Source of the DNA: DATBGO01 sp963840095
GTDB taxonomy: Bacteria > Actinomycetota > Actinomycetes > Streptosporangiales > Streptosporangiaceae
Direction of reading: 5' to 3'
Assembly (NCBI GenBank): GCA_963840095.1
Contig: CAWIXN010000005.1
Coordinates: 682,001-746,000, forward strand
DNA: 64,000 nucleotides
Position numbers and translations under genes: made by a program. Shown piece by piece: positions 14,233 through 25,171 of the stretch; position 1 is the first letter of the stretch; the number at the start of each line of letters is the position of its first letter. The notes under the pieces were generated by a model. It was given only the letters and a program-made list of their open reading frames with translations. It made no database searches and was not told where the DNA came from.

Positions 14233-16564
14233 CGGCAGCCCGGGAATTCCTGGTCACGATCAGATACTCCTGTATGTCGGTCAGGGGCTCGCCCGAATCA
14301 TCCAGGTGGTGCCTGGTCCAGGAGCCGTCGCCGGCGAGCCACCACGAGGATGTCCCATCATCCATCGCCATGTTGATCAGGCCGCGAAGCTCGGCCTGCT
14401 GAGCCGGATCCGCCACCCGGACCAGCAGCTCGACGCGCCGGTCGAGGTTGCGGTGCATCAAGTCGGCGCTGCCGATCCAGACCTCGCCGTCGTCCACGCC
14501 GGTGCCGAACGCGTATACCCGCGAGTGCTCAAGGAACCGGCCGAGTATGCTGCGGACCCGGATGTTCTCCGACATCCCGGCCACCCCAGGCCGGACCGCG
14601 CAGATCCCTCGGACCCACAGGTCGATAGGCACTCCGCTCTGGGATGCGCGGTAGAGCGCGTCGATGATCGCTTCGTCGATGATCGCGTTGCACTTGAACT
14701 GGATTCGGGCTGGCTGGCCGGCCCGGGCCCGCTCGACCTGGCCCGCAATCCGCTCAAGCAGCCCGGACCGGAGCCGGGCGGGCGCGACCAGCAGGCGGCG
14801 GTAATCGCTCTTCCGGCTGTATCCGGTCAGATGGTTGAACAGGTCCGTCGCGTCCTCGCCGACCGTCGGGTCACAGGTCAGCAGGCCGAAATCCTCATAC
14901 AGCCGGGCCGTGGTGGGGTGATAGTTGCCGGTGCCGATGTGGCAGAACCTGCGCAGTGAGCCATCGGCCTCCTCGCGCACCACGAGCACCATCTTGCAGT
15001 GCGTCTTCAGCCCGACGAAACCGTAGACGACATGACAGCCGGCTTCCTCAAGCTTGCGGGCCCAGGCGATGTTCGCGCGCTCATCGAAGCGCGCCTTGAT
15101 CTCCACCACCACCACGACCTGCTTGCCCGCCTCGGCCGCGTCGATGAGCGCGTCGACGATCTCCGAGTCGCCGCTGGTCCGATACAGGGTGTGCTTGATC
15201 GCCAGCACCCGGGGGTCCTGGGCGGCCGACACGACCAGCCGCTGCGTGCTGGCGGTGAACGAGTCGTAGGGATGATGGACCAGGACGTCGCGCTCGCCGA
15301 TCGCGGCGAAGATCCCGGTGTCAAGGGGCAGCGCGGTCTCGGACGGGATGAATGGCGGGTATTTCAGTTTCGGCATGTCGAGATCCGCGATAGCGGAAAG
15401 CCCGGCCAGGTCGAGTGGTCCTGGCACCCGGTAGACGGCGCGGGTGTCGACTCCGACCTCCGTTACCAGCTTGTCCAGGACGTCCGCCGACATGGACTCC
15501 TCCACCTCGAGCCGGACCGCTGGCTCGAACCTGCGCCGCATGAGCTCCCGCTCCAGGGACTTCAGCAGGTCCTCAGTGACATCCTCGTCGATCTCCAGGT
15601 CTCTGGTCCTCGTCACCCGGAAGGCGTGCTCCTCGAGCACGTCGAGGCCGACGAACAGCTCGGGCAGGTGGGCGGCGATCACGTCCTCGATCGGCACGAA
15701 CCGGTTGGCGGCCACAGACATGAATCTGGGCAGCAGCGGCGGCACCTTGACCCTGGCGAACATCGTCGCGCCGGATTTCGGGTCTGCGATCATGACGGCC
15801 AGGCTGAGCGAGAGGCCGGAGATATAGGGGAACGGGTGCGCTGGATCGACCACCAGCGGCGTCAGCACCGGGTAGATCCGGTCCCTGAACAGACTCTGCA
15901 GGCTCGCCTGCTCGTCGGCGGCCAGTTCCTTCCAGCGCAGGATCTCGATTCCCTCGCTGACCAGGGCGGGAAGCACGGACTCGCTGAAGCACTTAGCGTG
16001 CCTGGCGGTCAGCTCGCGGGCTGTCTCTAGCGTGTTCAGGTATATCTGGGTCGGCACCCGTCCGCTGGCCTGCTCCACCGGGAGTCCTGCTGCCATCCGC
16101 CTGATCCGCCCGGCCACCCTGACCATGAAGAACTCGTCCAGGTTGCTGGCGAAGATGGAAATGAACCTCACTCGCTCAAGCAGCGGCAGTGTGTCATCCT
16201 CTGCGAGTTCCAGGACGCGCTGGTTGAACCTGAGCCAACTCTCCTCACGGTCGAGGAACCTGTCGCTGGGCAGCTTCGGGACTCCGGCCCCGGCGGTCTG
16301 GCCTGCCCGCTCCCGGCTCGGCTTCCTGTCGCTGTCCCCTGCCCGCGCGCTCTCTGCCGCTCGCGCGCCGTCGCCTGCTCGCGCGCCGTCGCCTGCTCGC
16401 GCGCCGTCCTGCGACGGCGCGCTACCGGAGGCCTGTCCGCCGCTGGAGCGGGTGGCCCCTTCGCGTGCCCGGCGTCCACCCGCCTGCCCGTGGCCGCGGG
16501 CCGCAGAGTCCCCGGCGCTCTTCTTTTCCTCGCTACGCGCTGAACTGACCTGGCCAGAACCCAT
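14225..16564 (-). CDS. ppk: Polyphosphate kinase
   Basis: This membrane-associated enzyme makes polyphosphate from ATP and reverses the reaction. The 779-aa product from ATG 16564 (MGSGQVSSARSEEK) has a long low-complexity N-terminal tail (residues 1-100), partly encoded by an 18-bp repeat at 16363-16412. The conserved body follows: FLDREESWLRFNQRVLELA, SNLDEFFMVRVAG, PLVVDPAHPFPYISGLSLSL, IKHTLYRTSGDS, and HIGTGNYHPTTARLYEDFG at residues 542-560, which includes the phosphorylated His. An ATG at 16663 is possible but less likely. It is coupled to the downstream mutT1-like gene. Confidence 0.96.
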   Translation of the reverse strand: MGSGQVSSARSEEKKSAGDSAARGHGQAGGRRAREGATRSSGGQASGSAPSQDGARAGDGARAGDGARAAESARAGDSDRKPSRERAGQTAGAGVPKLPSDRFLDREESWLRFNQRVLELAEDDTLPLLERVRFISIFASNLDEFFMVRVAGRIRRMAAGLPVEQASGRVPTQIYLNTLETARELTARHAKCFSESVLPALVSEGIEILRWKELAADEQASLQSLFRDRIYPVLTPLVVDPAHPFPYISGLSLSLAVMIADPKSGATMFARVKVPPLLPRFMSVAANRFVPIEDVIAAHLPELFVGLDVLEEHAFRVTRTRDLEIDEDVTEDLLKSLERELMRRRFEPAVRLEVEESMSADVLDKLVTEVGVDTRAVYRVPGPLDLAGLSAIADLDMPKLKYPPFIPSETALPLDTGIFAAIGERDVLVHHPYDSFTASTQRLVVSAAQDPRVLAIKHTLYRTSGDSEIVDALIDAAEAGKQVVVVVEIKARFDERANIAWARKLEEAGCHVVYGFVGLKTHCKMVLVVREEADGSLRRFCHIGTGNYHPTTARLYEDFGLLTCDPTVGEDATDLFNHLTGYSRKSDYRRLLVAPARLRSGLLERIAGQVERARAGQPARIQFKCNAIIDEAIIDALYRASQSGVPIDLWVRGICAVRPGVAGMSENIRVRSILGRFLEHSRVYAFGTGVDDGEVWIGSADLMHRNLDRRVELLVRVADPAQQAELRGLINMAMDDGTSSWWLAGDGSWTRHHLDDSGEPLTDIQEYLIVTRNSRAADG

Positions 16565-16822
16565 GTCCCTATTGTCCCCGGTGTCATGGCTCCCAAGACA
16601 GCAGACGCCATCCTGCTGATATTGGCCTGATGCGGTCCACTCGTTGCTACCCGCCCAGCTCACGGTATCGCCCGAGTCGTGATCATTTCCACCGAAGACG
16701 GGGGCCAGACCGTCCTGGCTCCAGCCTGTCCGCCCTGATTTTCGGCATAGGCTCAGCAGGGCTGACGGACGCTGGGCGGCACAGTCGCCAGCAGACCAAT
16801 TCGGACAGAACGGAGCAGTCGC

Positions 16823-17725
16823 ATGCGTATTGGCACGTCACTGACCGAACACGGCGGTCCCGATGCCCTCAGCCTGCTACGCGACGAGATCCAGCGGGCC
16901 GCCGACGACGGCTTCGCATCTGCCTGGCTGTCCAACATCTTCGGCCTTGACGCGCTGACCGCGCTGGCCGTGGCGGGCAGCCAGGTCCCGGGTATCGAGC
17001 TCGGCACCGCCGTGGTGCCGACCTATCCGCGCCATCCGGCGGTCCTCGCGCAGCAAGCTCTTACGACGGCCACCGCTCTCGGCGGTCGCCTGACCCTCGG
17101 CATCGGCCTGTCCCACAAGATCGTTATTGACGATATGTACGGCTACAGCTTCGAGCGGCCCGCCCGGCACATGGCCGAGTATCTGTCCGTCCTGCTGCCG
17201 CTGCTGGATGGCGAGCCGGTGTCCTTCGTGGGCGAGACCCTCCGGGCCGGAATCGGGCTGTCCACGCCGCGTCCGGGCCGGGTGCCGGTCCTGCTGGCCG
17301 CGATGGCGCCGCAGATGCTCAAGCTCGCCGGCCAGCGGGCAGACGGCACCGTGCTCTGGATGACCGGGCCAGCCACCGTGCGGGATTATGTCGTCCCGGC
17401 CATCACGGCCGCGGCGCAGGAAGCCGGGCGGCCCAGCCCGCGGGTGGTCTGCATCCTGCCTGTCTGCGTCACCGATGACATCGACGCGGCCAGGGCTCGT
17501 GCCGCCCGGGCCCTGGAGATCTACGGCCAGCTGCCGTCCTACCGCGCGATGCTGGACCGGGAGGGCGCCCAGGGCCCCGGGGATGTCACGATCGCGGGAG
17601 ACGAGGCCGCCGTGACCGCCCAGCTCAGAGCGCTGGAAACGGCGGGCGTGACGGACTTTGTCGCCGCTGACATCGACCCAGCGCGGCGGCGGACTCGCGA
17701 GCTGCTCAAGTCGCTGATCCGCTGA
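16823..17725 (+). CDS. LLM-class (probable F420-dependent) oxidoreductase
   Basis: The 300-aa TIM-barrel protein begins MRIGTSLTEHGGPDALSLL and carries luciferase-like family motifs: GIELGTAVVPTYPRHPAVLA, GGRLTLGIGLSHK, GRVPVLLAAMAPQMLKLAGQ and ADGTVLWMTGP. In actinobacteria this class usually uses F420H2; the substrate is unknown. It is a single gene divergent from ppk, 258 bp away. No signal peptide. Confidence 0.9.
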   Translation: MRIGTSLTEHGGPDALSLLRDEIQRAADDGFASAWLSNIFGLDALTALAVAGSQVPGIELGTAVVPTYPRHPAVLAQQALTTATALGGRLTLGIGLSHKIVIDDMYGYSFERPARHMAEYLSVLLPLLDGEPVSFVGETLRAGIGLSTPRPGRVPVLLAAMAPQMLKLAGQRADGTVLWMTGPATVRDYVVPAITAAAQEAGRPSPRVVCILPVCVTDDIDAARARAARALEIYGQLPSYRAMLDREGAQGPGDVTIAGDEAAVTAQLRALETAGVTDFVAADIDPARRRTRELLKSLIR

Positions 17726-17842
17726 GCAGCCAGCGGCGCGAGCACGTTGACCCGCTCGTAACGGCTACGTTCACAAGCGTGGATCTAACCACTTCCGGCG
17801 GCAAGCGGTCGACGGGCGCTGGCGGATGGCCACCAGGCTCAG

Positions 17843-18520
17843 CTACCTGGCCCTGATCCTGATCCGCGGCGAGCGGCTGGGGTTCAGCCACCTCAGGACC
17901 CGCAGCAGCTCGGTCACCGGTAGCGACACGCAGCCGGCCGTTGCCCCGCCGGTGCCCACGTGCAGGAAGATCGCGCTCCCGAGCCCGGGTACGCGGGCGG
18001 TGTTATAGGCGATCACCGCCGAGTAGTCGTAGGCGGGCACCTGGTGCATGGGTTCCGGGCTGGCACCCGGATCGGCGTGCCGCTCATCAACCCATTCGTT
18101 ATACCGGGGGCTGGCCGGGTCGTCGTCCCACACGTCGTAGGCATAGGCGTGCCGGAACGGGAAGCGTACGCCAGGGTTGCGGCGAACCCCGAAGAAAAAC
18201 CCGAAGCCATAGGTCCCCGAAGGCGTCCGCCCGTCTCCCTCGCGTTTGCCGCCTGGCCTCGCGATGCCGTTGTAGCCGACCCGCGCCGTCCACGGCCCGA
18301 GCACCCGGATCCAGCGGGACCCGCGCCGCTGGTAGCTCGTCAACGTGGCGGTCGTCGAGCGGTACGAGGCGGCAGTAACCGTGATCAGCTGCGTGACGGC
18401 GGGTGGCCGCACGGCTCCCCCGGCCTGTTCGGCGCCAGCCGGACCGGCCAGCGCCGTCACGGTGACCAGCATGACGCACAGGACACAGACGCACCGGACA
18501 GATAGGCGTAGCCGGGTCAC
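17843..18520 (-). CDS. Secreted L,D-transpeptidase-like (YkuD) protein
   Basis: The start is GTG 18520, preceded by GGAGG five bases away, giving 225 aa with a signal peptide (MTRLRLSVRCVCVLCVMLV, cleavage after AGPAGA about residue 30). The catalytic-type motif is at the C-terminus: His187 (FLHVGTGG) and Cys197 (AGCVSLP). The middle has GKREGDGRTPSGTYGFGFFF, also typical of the YkuD fold. Such enzymes form or edit 3-3 peptidoglycan cross-links; in this distant subgroup activity is inferred only. It faces the serine protease gene, also secreted, on the same strand, 82 bp away. Confidence 0.85.
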   Translation of the reverse strand: MTRLRLSVRCVCVLCVMLVTVTALAGPAGAEQAGGAVRPPAVTQLITVTAASYRSTTATLTSYQRRGSRWIRVLGPWTARVGYNGIARPGGKREGDGRTPSGTYGFGFFFGVRRNPGVRFPFRHAYAYDVWDDDPASPRYNEWVDERHADPGASPEPMHQVPAYDYSAVIAYNTARVPGLGSAIFLHVGTGGATAGCVSLPVTELLRVLRWLNPSRSPRIRIRAR

Positions 18521-18602
18521 ATGCACCTCCACGGGTCACACTAACCTCAGCCGAGGCGGCGCGGGCCAGCTACGTCAGGCCGGGGGGCGCCCGGCCGCGT
18601 CA

Positions 18603-19358
18603 TCAGCGCTGCGACACGGCGGCGTCGTACAGCCCCCGAACGTCCTGGCCGAACGCGGCGGAGTAGGAGATGTCTGCCGCGTCGCCGCCCTGCTGGTACC
18701 CGCCGATGATGCCGATCACCGTGCCCTCGCCCGTGACCGGATCCACACTGGTCAACAGGGGGCCCCCGCTCGTGCCGTCGGTGTAGTTGCCGCAGTCGAA
18801 CTCCAGCTGGGTGGCGCTGAACGCGCGGACGCGGTTCTGGCAGCGGATCGGCTGATCCTGGGTATCCGGGTAGCCGGTTGCCCGCACGACGGCCGCGGCC
18901 GGTCGGCCGATGCCCAGGGTCTCGGCGCCGGTAACACTCTCGATCGTGATGTTCCTCTTGTGCCGCGCCACGGAGAGGAACGCCACGTCGTGGTCGGGAT
19001 CCGCGGCGGACGCCCACGCCGTATCGGTGAAGATGCGCGTGACCCTCCATACTCCGTAGGGAGCCCTGCCCCTGTCGTAGCCGGGCACGAAAACCACGGC
19101 CGGCCTGCTGTCCGAAAAGCCGTTCATGCAGTGAGCAGCTGTGATGAGCAGGTTCCCGCTCGGGCTGTCGACCACGCTGGCGGTACAGAAATGGGCGCCG
19201 AGATGGCCGCCGGTCCAGTTAAACAGTGCGCCTATCGCGGGAGTCCCGCCGAACGGGGTGCCGGTCAGCGGTACCGACGGCTTCAGCAGGGCTGGCGCGG
19301 CCGAGGTGGCCGAGGATGTCACGGCGCTCGTTACCGACCAGGCTGCCACGAGAACCAC
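18603..19358 (-). CDS. Secreted trypsin-like serine protease
   Basis: The chymotrypsin-fold triad is complete: His76 (LLITAAHC), Asp124 (DHDVAFLSV) and Ser197 (DGTSGGPLL), numbered from the GTG at 19358. The N-terminus seen from this GTG (MVLVAAWSVTSAV) is a hydrophobic signal without a positive n-region. The frame stays open upstream to a TAA near 19448 with Arg-rich residues, but only a CTG is available as start, so the true start is uncertain. Four Cys residues support an extracellular protein. Substrate unknown. Confidence 0.85.
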   Translation of the reverse strand: MVLVAAWSVTSAVTSSATSAAPALLKPSVPLTGTPFGGTPAIGALFNWTGGHLGAHFCTASVVDSPSGNLLITAAHCMNGFSDSRPAVVFVPGYDRGRAPYGVWRVTRIFTDTAWASAADPDHDVAFLSVARHKRNITIESVTGAETLGIGRPAAAVVRATGYPDTQDQPIRCQNRVRAFSATQLEFDCGNYTDGTSGGPLLTSVDPVTGEGTVIGIIGGYQQGGDAADISYSAAFGQDVRGLYDAAVSQR

Positions 19359-19714
19359 GACAAAAGCTGCGAGTCGGCCGGCCCACCGCGGACCTGTGCG
19401 CCGCTCGCCTTCGACCGCTCGTTCTCCGCGCAGATCCGTCCGTTCCTGTTACGGCGTGTCCGCACGGGCGGCGTTCATGCCCCAGCGCTGACCCTGGGCG
19501 ATTGATCGAAGCCTCGGTCGTGCCGAACAAAGCCTGACCACCGATAACGTTACCTTCCCGTTATGTTACAGGCTAGGCCCAGACGCGACAGGTTCACTTA
19601 ATGCGACCCCCGGGCTTAACGCGAGACCTGGACCCCAACGCGAGACATGGGCTTGACGCGACGCGTGTGCTTCGGGCGGTAAGGCTTCCCCGGTCCGGCT
19701 CGCGCCGAGGCGGC
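19359..19714. other. Gap between protease start and fprA end
   Basis: This 356-bp stretch holds the likely protease promoter in a short AT-richer island near 19540-19575 (TAACGTTA palindrome and TTATGTTACA). A set of imperfect direct repeats of ACGCGAGAC at 19618-19660 follows, close to the fprA stop. No gene is evident. Confidence 0.4.
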
Positions 19715-21169
<1,455 letters not shown>

Positions 21170-21188
21170 GACTGGAGATTATCCCGCC

Positions 21189-23102
21189 TCAGCCCTGTGG
21201 ATCGTGCGCCAGCTGAGGGGTCCGGTGCGCCACCGCCTCGGTGATGAGCCGGGCGAGGTGCTGGGGGTCCAGTCCGACGTCCGCCAGGATCTCGCTACGA
21301 TCGCCGTGCTCGAGGAACCGCTGCGGCAGCCCGAACGTCTTGACCGGGGTCTGGTCGTCGTGGTCGCGCAGCAGCCTGCAGACCGCGTCGCCGAACCCGC
21401 CGACCAGCCCGTTGTCCTCGACGGTCACCACCAGGCGGTGCGCCTGCGCGGCGCCGACCAGCGCCTCGTCAAGTGGCTTCACCCAGCGCGGGTCGACGAC
21501 GGTCACCCCGATGCCGTGATCGGCGAGCCGGCCGGCGGCCCGGATGCATATCCCGGCCATCGGCCCGGCGCCGAGCAACAGCACATCTTGCGCCGATCCG
21601 CTGCCCGGCTCGCGCAGCACGTCCATGCTCCCGAGCCTCGCGACGGCGGGAATGTCGGCGTCCGCCGTCCCCCGCGGGAACCGTAGCGCAGTCGGCCCGT
21701 CACTGATGGCGACCGCCTCGCTCAGCAGCTCGGCCAGGCGGGCGCCGTCCCGCGGGACGGCGATCGCCATGCCGGGCACCAGCTGCAGGATGGAGCCATC
21801 CCACATCCCGTGGTGGCTCGCCCCGTCCGGGCCCGTGACGCCGGCCCGGTCGAGTACGAAGGTGACCGGCAGCCTGTGCAGTGCCACGTCGGTCATGACC
21901 TGGTCGAAGGCCCGGTTCAGGAACGTCGAGTAGATCGCCACCACCGGGTGCAGGCCGCCCATCGCCATGCCCGCCGCGCTGGTCACGGCGTGCTGCTCGG
22001 CGATCCCCACGTCGAAGACCCGGTCCGGGAAGGCGCTCGCGAACTGAGTCAGCCCCGTCGGGTGCAGCATGGCGGCGGTGATCGCCACCACATCGCCGCG
22101 GCGGGCGCCGATCGCGGCCAGCTCGTCGCCGAAGATCTGGGTCCACGGCCGTTTCGGCGGGCCGGCCGCGGTCAGCGCCGCCGCCAGCGGCGCCGGAGCG
22201 ACCTGGTGCAGGCAGTCCTCGTCGTTCTCCTCGGCGAGCGGGTACCCGTTGCCCTTCTTGGTGATCACATGTACGAGGACGGCACCGCCGTATTCGCGGG
22301 CCCGCCGCAGCGCGTGCTCGACCGCCTGCTCGTCGTGACCGTCCACCGGGCCCAGGTACTTCAGGCCGAGGTCCTCGAACAGCACCTGCGGCTGGAGGAC
22401 GTCCTTCAGCCCCTTCTTGATCCCGTGCAGTGTCTCGTACAGCGGCGGGCCGACCAGCGGCGTGTGCGACAAGGTGGTCTTGATGTAGTCGAGTACCTGC
22501 TCGTAGCGCTGTGACACCCGGACCGTCGCGAGATGCTCGGCCAGGCCGCCGATGGTCCGCTGATAGGACCGGCCGTTGTCGTTGACGACGATCACCACCC
22601 GCCGGTCCGGAGCGCCGGCGATGTTGTTCAGCGCCTCCCAGGCCATCCCGCCGGTCAGCGCGCCGTCCCCGATGACCGCCACCACGCAGCGCTCCGGCTC
22701 GCCCCTGAGCTGGTAGGCCTTGGCGAGGCCGTCGGCGTAGGCCAGGCTGGTCGAGGCGTGCGAGTTCTCGATCACGTCGTGCTCGGACTCGGCGCGGCTC
22801 GGGTAGCCGGAGATGCCGTCGCGCTGGCGCAGCCGGTCGAAGGCCGCCCGCCTGCCGGTCAGCAGCTTGTGCACGTACGCCTGGTGACCGGTGTCGAACA
22901 GGATCCGGTCCTCAGGCGAGTCGAAGACCCGGTGCAGGGCGATGGTGAGCTCCACAACGCCGAGATTGGGCCCAAGGTGACCGCCGTTCCTCGACACAGC
23001 CGGGATGAGGAAATCGCGGATCTCGGCGGCCAGCACCGGCAGCTGGTCAGGGCGGAGGTCCTTAACATCCCGCGGACTCTGGATGGTCTCAAGCAGGGTC
23101 AC
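21189..23102 (-). CDS. dxs: 1-deoxy-D-xylulose-5-phosphate synthase
   Basis: This thiamine-diphosphate enzyme condenses pyruvate and glyceraldehyde-3-phosphate in the first step of the MEP isoprenoid pathway. The 637-aa length is typical. Motifs: GGHLGPNLGVVELTIALH, the ThDP-binding GDGALTGGMAWEALNNIA, VVNDNGRSYQ, the catalytic Glu in FDVGIAEQHAVTSAAG, and DRAGVTGPDGASHHGMWD. The GTG start at 23102 has AGAGGAG nine bases upstream. A 25-codon frame precedes it, and fprA follows 20 bp after the stop. Confidence 0.97.
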   Translation of the reverse strand: MTLLETIQSPRDVKDLRPDQLPVLAAEIRDFLIPAVSRNGGHLGPNLGVVELTIALHRVFDSPEDRILFDTGHQAYVHKLLTGRRAAFDRLRQRDGISGYPSRAESEHDVIENSHASTSLAYADGLAKAYQLRGEPERCVVAVIGDGALTGGMAWEALNNIAGAPDRRVVIVVNDNGRSYQRTIGGLAEHLATVRVSQRYEQVLDYIKTTLSHTPLVGPPLYETLHGIKKGLKDVLQPQVLFEDLGLKYLGPVDGHDEQAVEHALRRAREYGGAVLVHVITKKGNGYPLAEENDEDCLHQVAPAPLAAALTAAGPPKRPWTQIFGDELAAIGARRGDVVAITAAMLHPTGLTQFASAFPDRVFDVGIAEQHAVTSAAGMAMGGLHPVVAIYSTFLNRAFDQVMTDVALHRLPVTFVLDRAGVTGPDGASHHGMWDGSILQLVPGMAIAVPRDGARLAELLSEAVAISDGPTALRFPRGTADADIPAVARLGSMDVLREPGSGSAQDVLLLGAGPMAGICIRAAGRLADHGIGVTVVDPRWVKPLDEALVGAAQAHRLVVTVEDNGLVGGFGDAVCRLLRDHDDQTPVKTFGLPQRFLEHGDRSEILADVGLDPQHLARLITEAVAHRTPQLAHDPQG

Positions 23103-23124
23103 CGATTGTGCTCCTCTGTGGTCG

Positions 23125-23202
23125 TCAGCGGGCCCCTCGCGGTGACCTGCTCATCGCCTGCCGCGCGCCGCGGCCCGTGAGGTTGCGCAGGCGGGCTGCC
23201 AT
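23125..23202 (-). CDS. Possible 25-codon leader peptide before dxs
   Basis: An ATG at 23202 with GGGAGGA six bases upstream opens a 25-codon frame (MAARLRNLTGRGARQAMSRS, then PRGAR) that stops 22 bp before the dxs start. The peptide is strongly basic. The good ribosome site and position suggest a translated leader that could couple to or attenuate dxs, but no homologue is known to me and it may be chance. Confidence 0.3.
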   Translation of the reverse strand: MAARLRNLTGRGARQAMSRSPRGAR

Positions 23203-23364
23203 CCCCCGTCCTCCCACACGGGGAGGAGTCGGACTGAGTCTATTTGGGCCGACGCTCGGCACGCACGCGGGCGCCGTCCTGAGCTGACTTGGCCGTCACC
23301 CGGCCCGGCGGGAGTGCCGGTACCCGGCATGCGCCACTCCAGCCAGCAGGACCGGCGGCCCTCA

Positions 23365-23417
23365 GGTTATCGTGACGCCTTTTCCGCGCTATGTGCGGGC
23401 AAGTCGTCACGATAACC
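23365..23417. repeat. Long perfect inverted repeat (hairpin)
   Basis: GGTTATCGTGACG at 23365-23377 is an exact inverted copy of CGTCACGATAACC at 23405-23417, with a 27-nt loop that itself holds CCGC/GCGG arms. The stop codon of the hydrolase fragment lies in the right arm. It could be a terminator, or the remains of a small hairpin-type mobile element. The rest of 23203-23406 shows only a CCCCGT/ACGGGG hairpin near 23205-23224 close to the dxs leader. Confidence 0.7.
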
Positions 23418-23835
23418 AGAAAGCGACAGGAGCAGGGCTGCACCGGCCTGGCGGACAGGTCCGCAGGCGGGCTCCAGCCTGCTGAGCAAGTTCCTCAATG
23501 ATCGCCGTCGCCGCTCCTGATGAGTCCCAGATCTCGTCTTGGCCCCCGTCGCCGAGCAGTACCGGGATGCGGATATTGGCGACCGGGATGATCGTCCTGG
23601 CGGCCAGGGGCTTGCCGTGGAACGTCCAGGCCGCCGCGCCCTCCCGGCCGCCGAACGCGCCGTTGATCAGATAGCTCGGCGAGTTCGCCACCACCGCATC
23701 GAAGAGGTGCGGCTCGTACGAGGCGATCAGCAGGGCACCCTCGGCACCGCGGGATCCGCCATACAAGACCACCGGCCGGCCGCGGACCCCGGGCTGCGCC
23801 CGCAGCCAGGCGACGGCGCGGGCGAAATCGTGACC
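23407..23835 (-). pseudogene. Alpha/beta-hydrolase (BAAT-type acyl-CoA thioester hydrolase) fragment
   Basis: The open frame reads HDFARAVAWLRAQPGVRG, then VVLYGGSRGAEGALLIA with the GxSxG-like nucleophile elbow GGSRG, FDAVVANSPSYLINGAFGG, and IPVLLGDGGQDEIWDSSGA with the expected Asp region. The N-terminal domain is missing because the frame starts inside the end of the MFS gene. The C-terminus stops shortly after EELAQQAGA, before the catalytic His would come. This is a gene remnant cut at both ends. Confidence 0.7.
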
Positions 23836-23837
23836 AG

Positions 23838-25171
23838 CTAGCCGCTATCCGTGACCCGCCGGTTCCCGACGCGGGCCGGGACCGGCACCGGGGCCGCCAG
23901 GGTGCGTGCGCGGCCGGCCAGCCAGCCGGAGATCAGCTGGCCCACGGCCACGCCGAGCAGCGCGAGCACCGGAACCGTCCAGCTGCCGGTGACCGCGTGC
24001 AGGAATCCGAGCAGCAGCGGCCCGGTGCTGGCCACCAGGTAACCCGCCGCCTGCGAGAACGCCGACAGCGACGCCGCCGTCGCCGGATCGGGCGAGCGGG
24101 CCACGGTGAAAAATATCGCCAGGCCGAGCGTCCCGCCCTGGCCGAGGCCGAGCAGCAGCATCCAGGCCGCCGCCGAGCCGGCCGGGGCGAACGCGGCGCC
24201 GGTCAGTCCTCCGCCGGTGGCCAGCACCGCGACGGCGACCAGCCAGCGCTGGTCGGCGACCCGGTGCGCGAGCATCGGCAGCAGCAGCGCCGTCACCGCG
24301 TTCCCGAAATTCATCAGGGCCAGCAGATCGCCCGCGTGCGCCGCGCTGATCCCGCGCTCGCGCAGCAGCGTGGGGAACCAGGACAGCGTCGCGTAGTACG
24401 ACAGGCTCTGCAGGCCCATGAACGCGGTCACCTGCCAGGCCAGCAGGTGCCTGGCCATCGCCAGCACGCCGCTGGCCCCGCCCCGGCCCTGCTGCGGCAC
24501 AGTGCGGTACCGAAGCTGCGGCAGCCAGCTCACCGCAGCGGCCACGGCAGGCAGCGCCCACATGCCCAGGGTGAGCCGCACCGCCCAGGCCGACGAGCCG
24601 CCGCGCGGAAGACCGGCACGGCGATCAGCGACGCCACCACGGCACCGCCGGACAGCAGCAGCAGGTAGCTGCCGATCAGCCGCCCGGCCGCCTCCGGCCT
24701 GCGCCGCTTGACCAGGCTGGGCAGCAGCACGTTCATCAGCGCGATCGCGGCTCCCGCGAGGACCGTGCCCGGAAACAGCAACGCCCCGGGGAGCGCTCCG
24801 CGCAGCAGCAGCCCGGCGGCCAGCAGGACCAGCGCCGCCCCGAGCACCCGCTCCTCGCCGAGACGCCGGCTCAGCGGTGCCGCGAACCCGGAGAACAGGC
24901 CGAAGCACAGCGCGGGCGTCGCGGCCAGCACCGCGAGCTCCGCACCGGACAAGTGCAGGCTCGCGGCCAGCTCGGGGAACACCGGCGGCAGGCTCGTGAT
25001 CGCCGCCCGCAGGTTGAGCGCGAGCGCGCTGATCCCTGCCACCAGCAAGGCGGTCGTCAGCGAGGGCTGGCCGGTCCTGCGAACTGATACCTCCGGCGTC
25101 TGCGGGTACCTGCGCTGAGGGTCAGCCGCTGGTCTGCAGCGACCGCAGCACGTACTGCATGATCCCGCCAT
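23838..25171 (-). pseudogene. MFS transporter of the CynX/NimT type, frameshifted
   Basis: One frame gives the first six helices (ALALNLRAAITSLPPVFPEL, then LCFGLFSGFAAPLSRRLG and IGSYLLLLSGGAVVASLIAV). At about 24600-24606 the reading moves to another frame with the second half (LTLGMWALPAVAAAVSWLPQ, LLAWQVTAFMGLQSLSYYAT, LLALMNFGNAVTALLLPMLA) and stops at 23838. Adding one G in the GCGGCGG run restores a continuous protein of about 400 aa. The start is unclear: ATG 25171 overlaps the acnA end, GTG 25042 is shorter. True pseudogene or base-call error. Confidence 0.75.

Noticed and set aside
23240..23443. 67-aa minus-strand frame
   Set aside because: Covers the hairpin region and shows no protein-like pattern.
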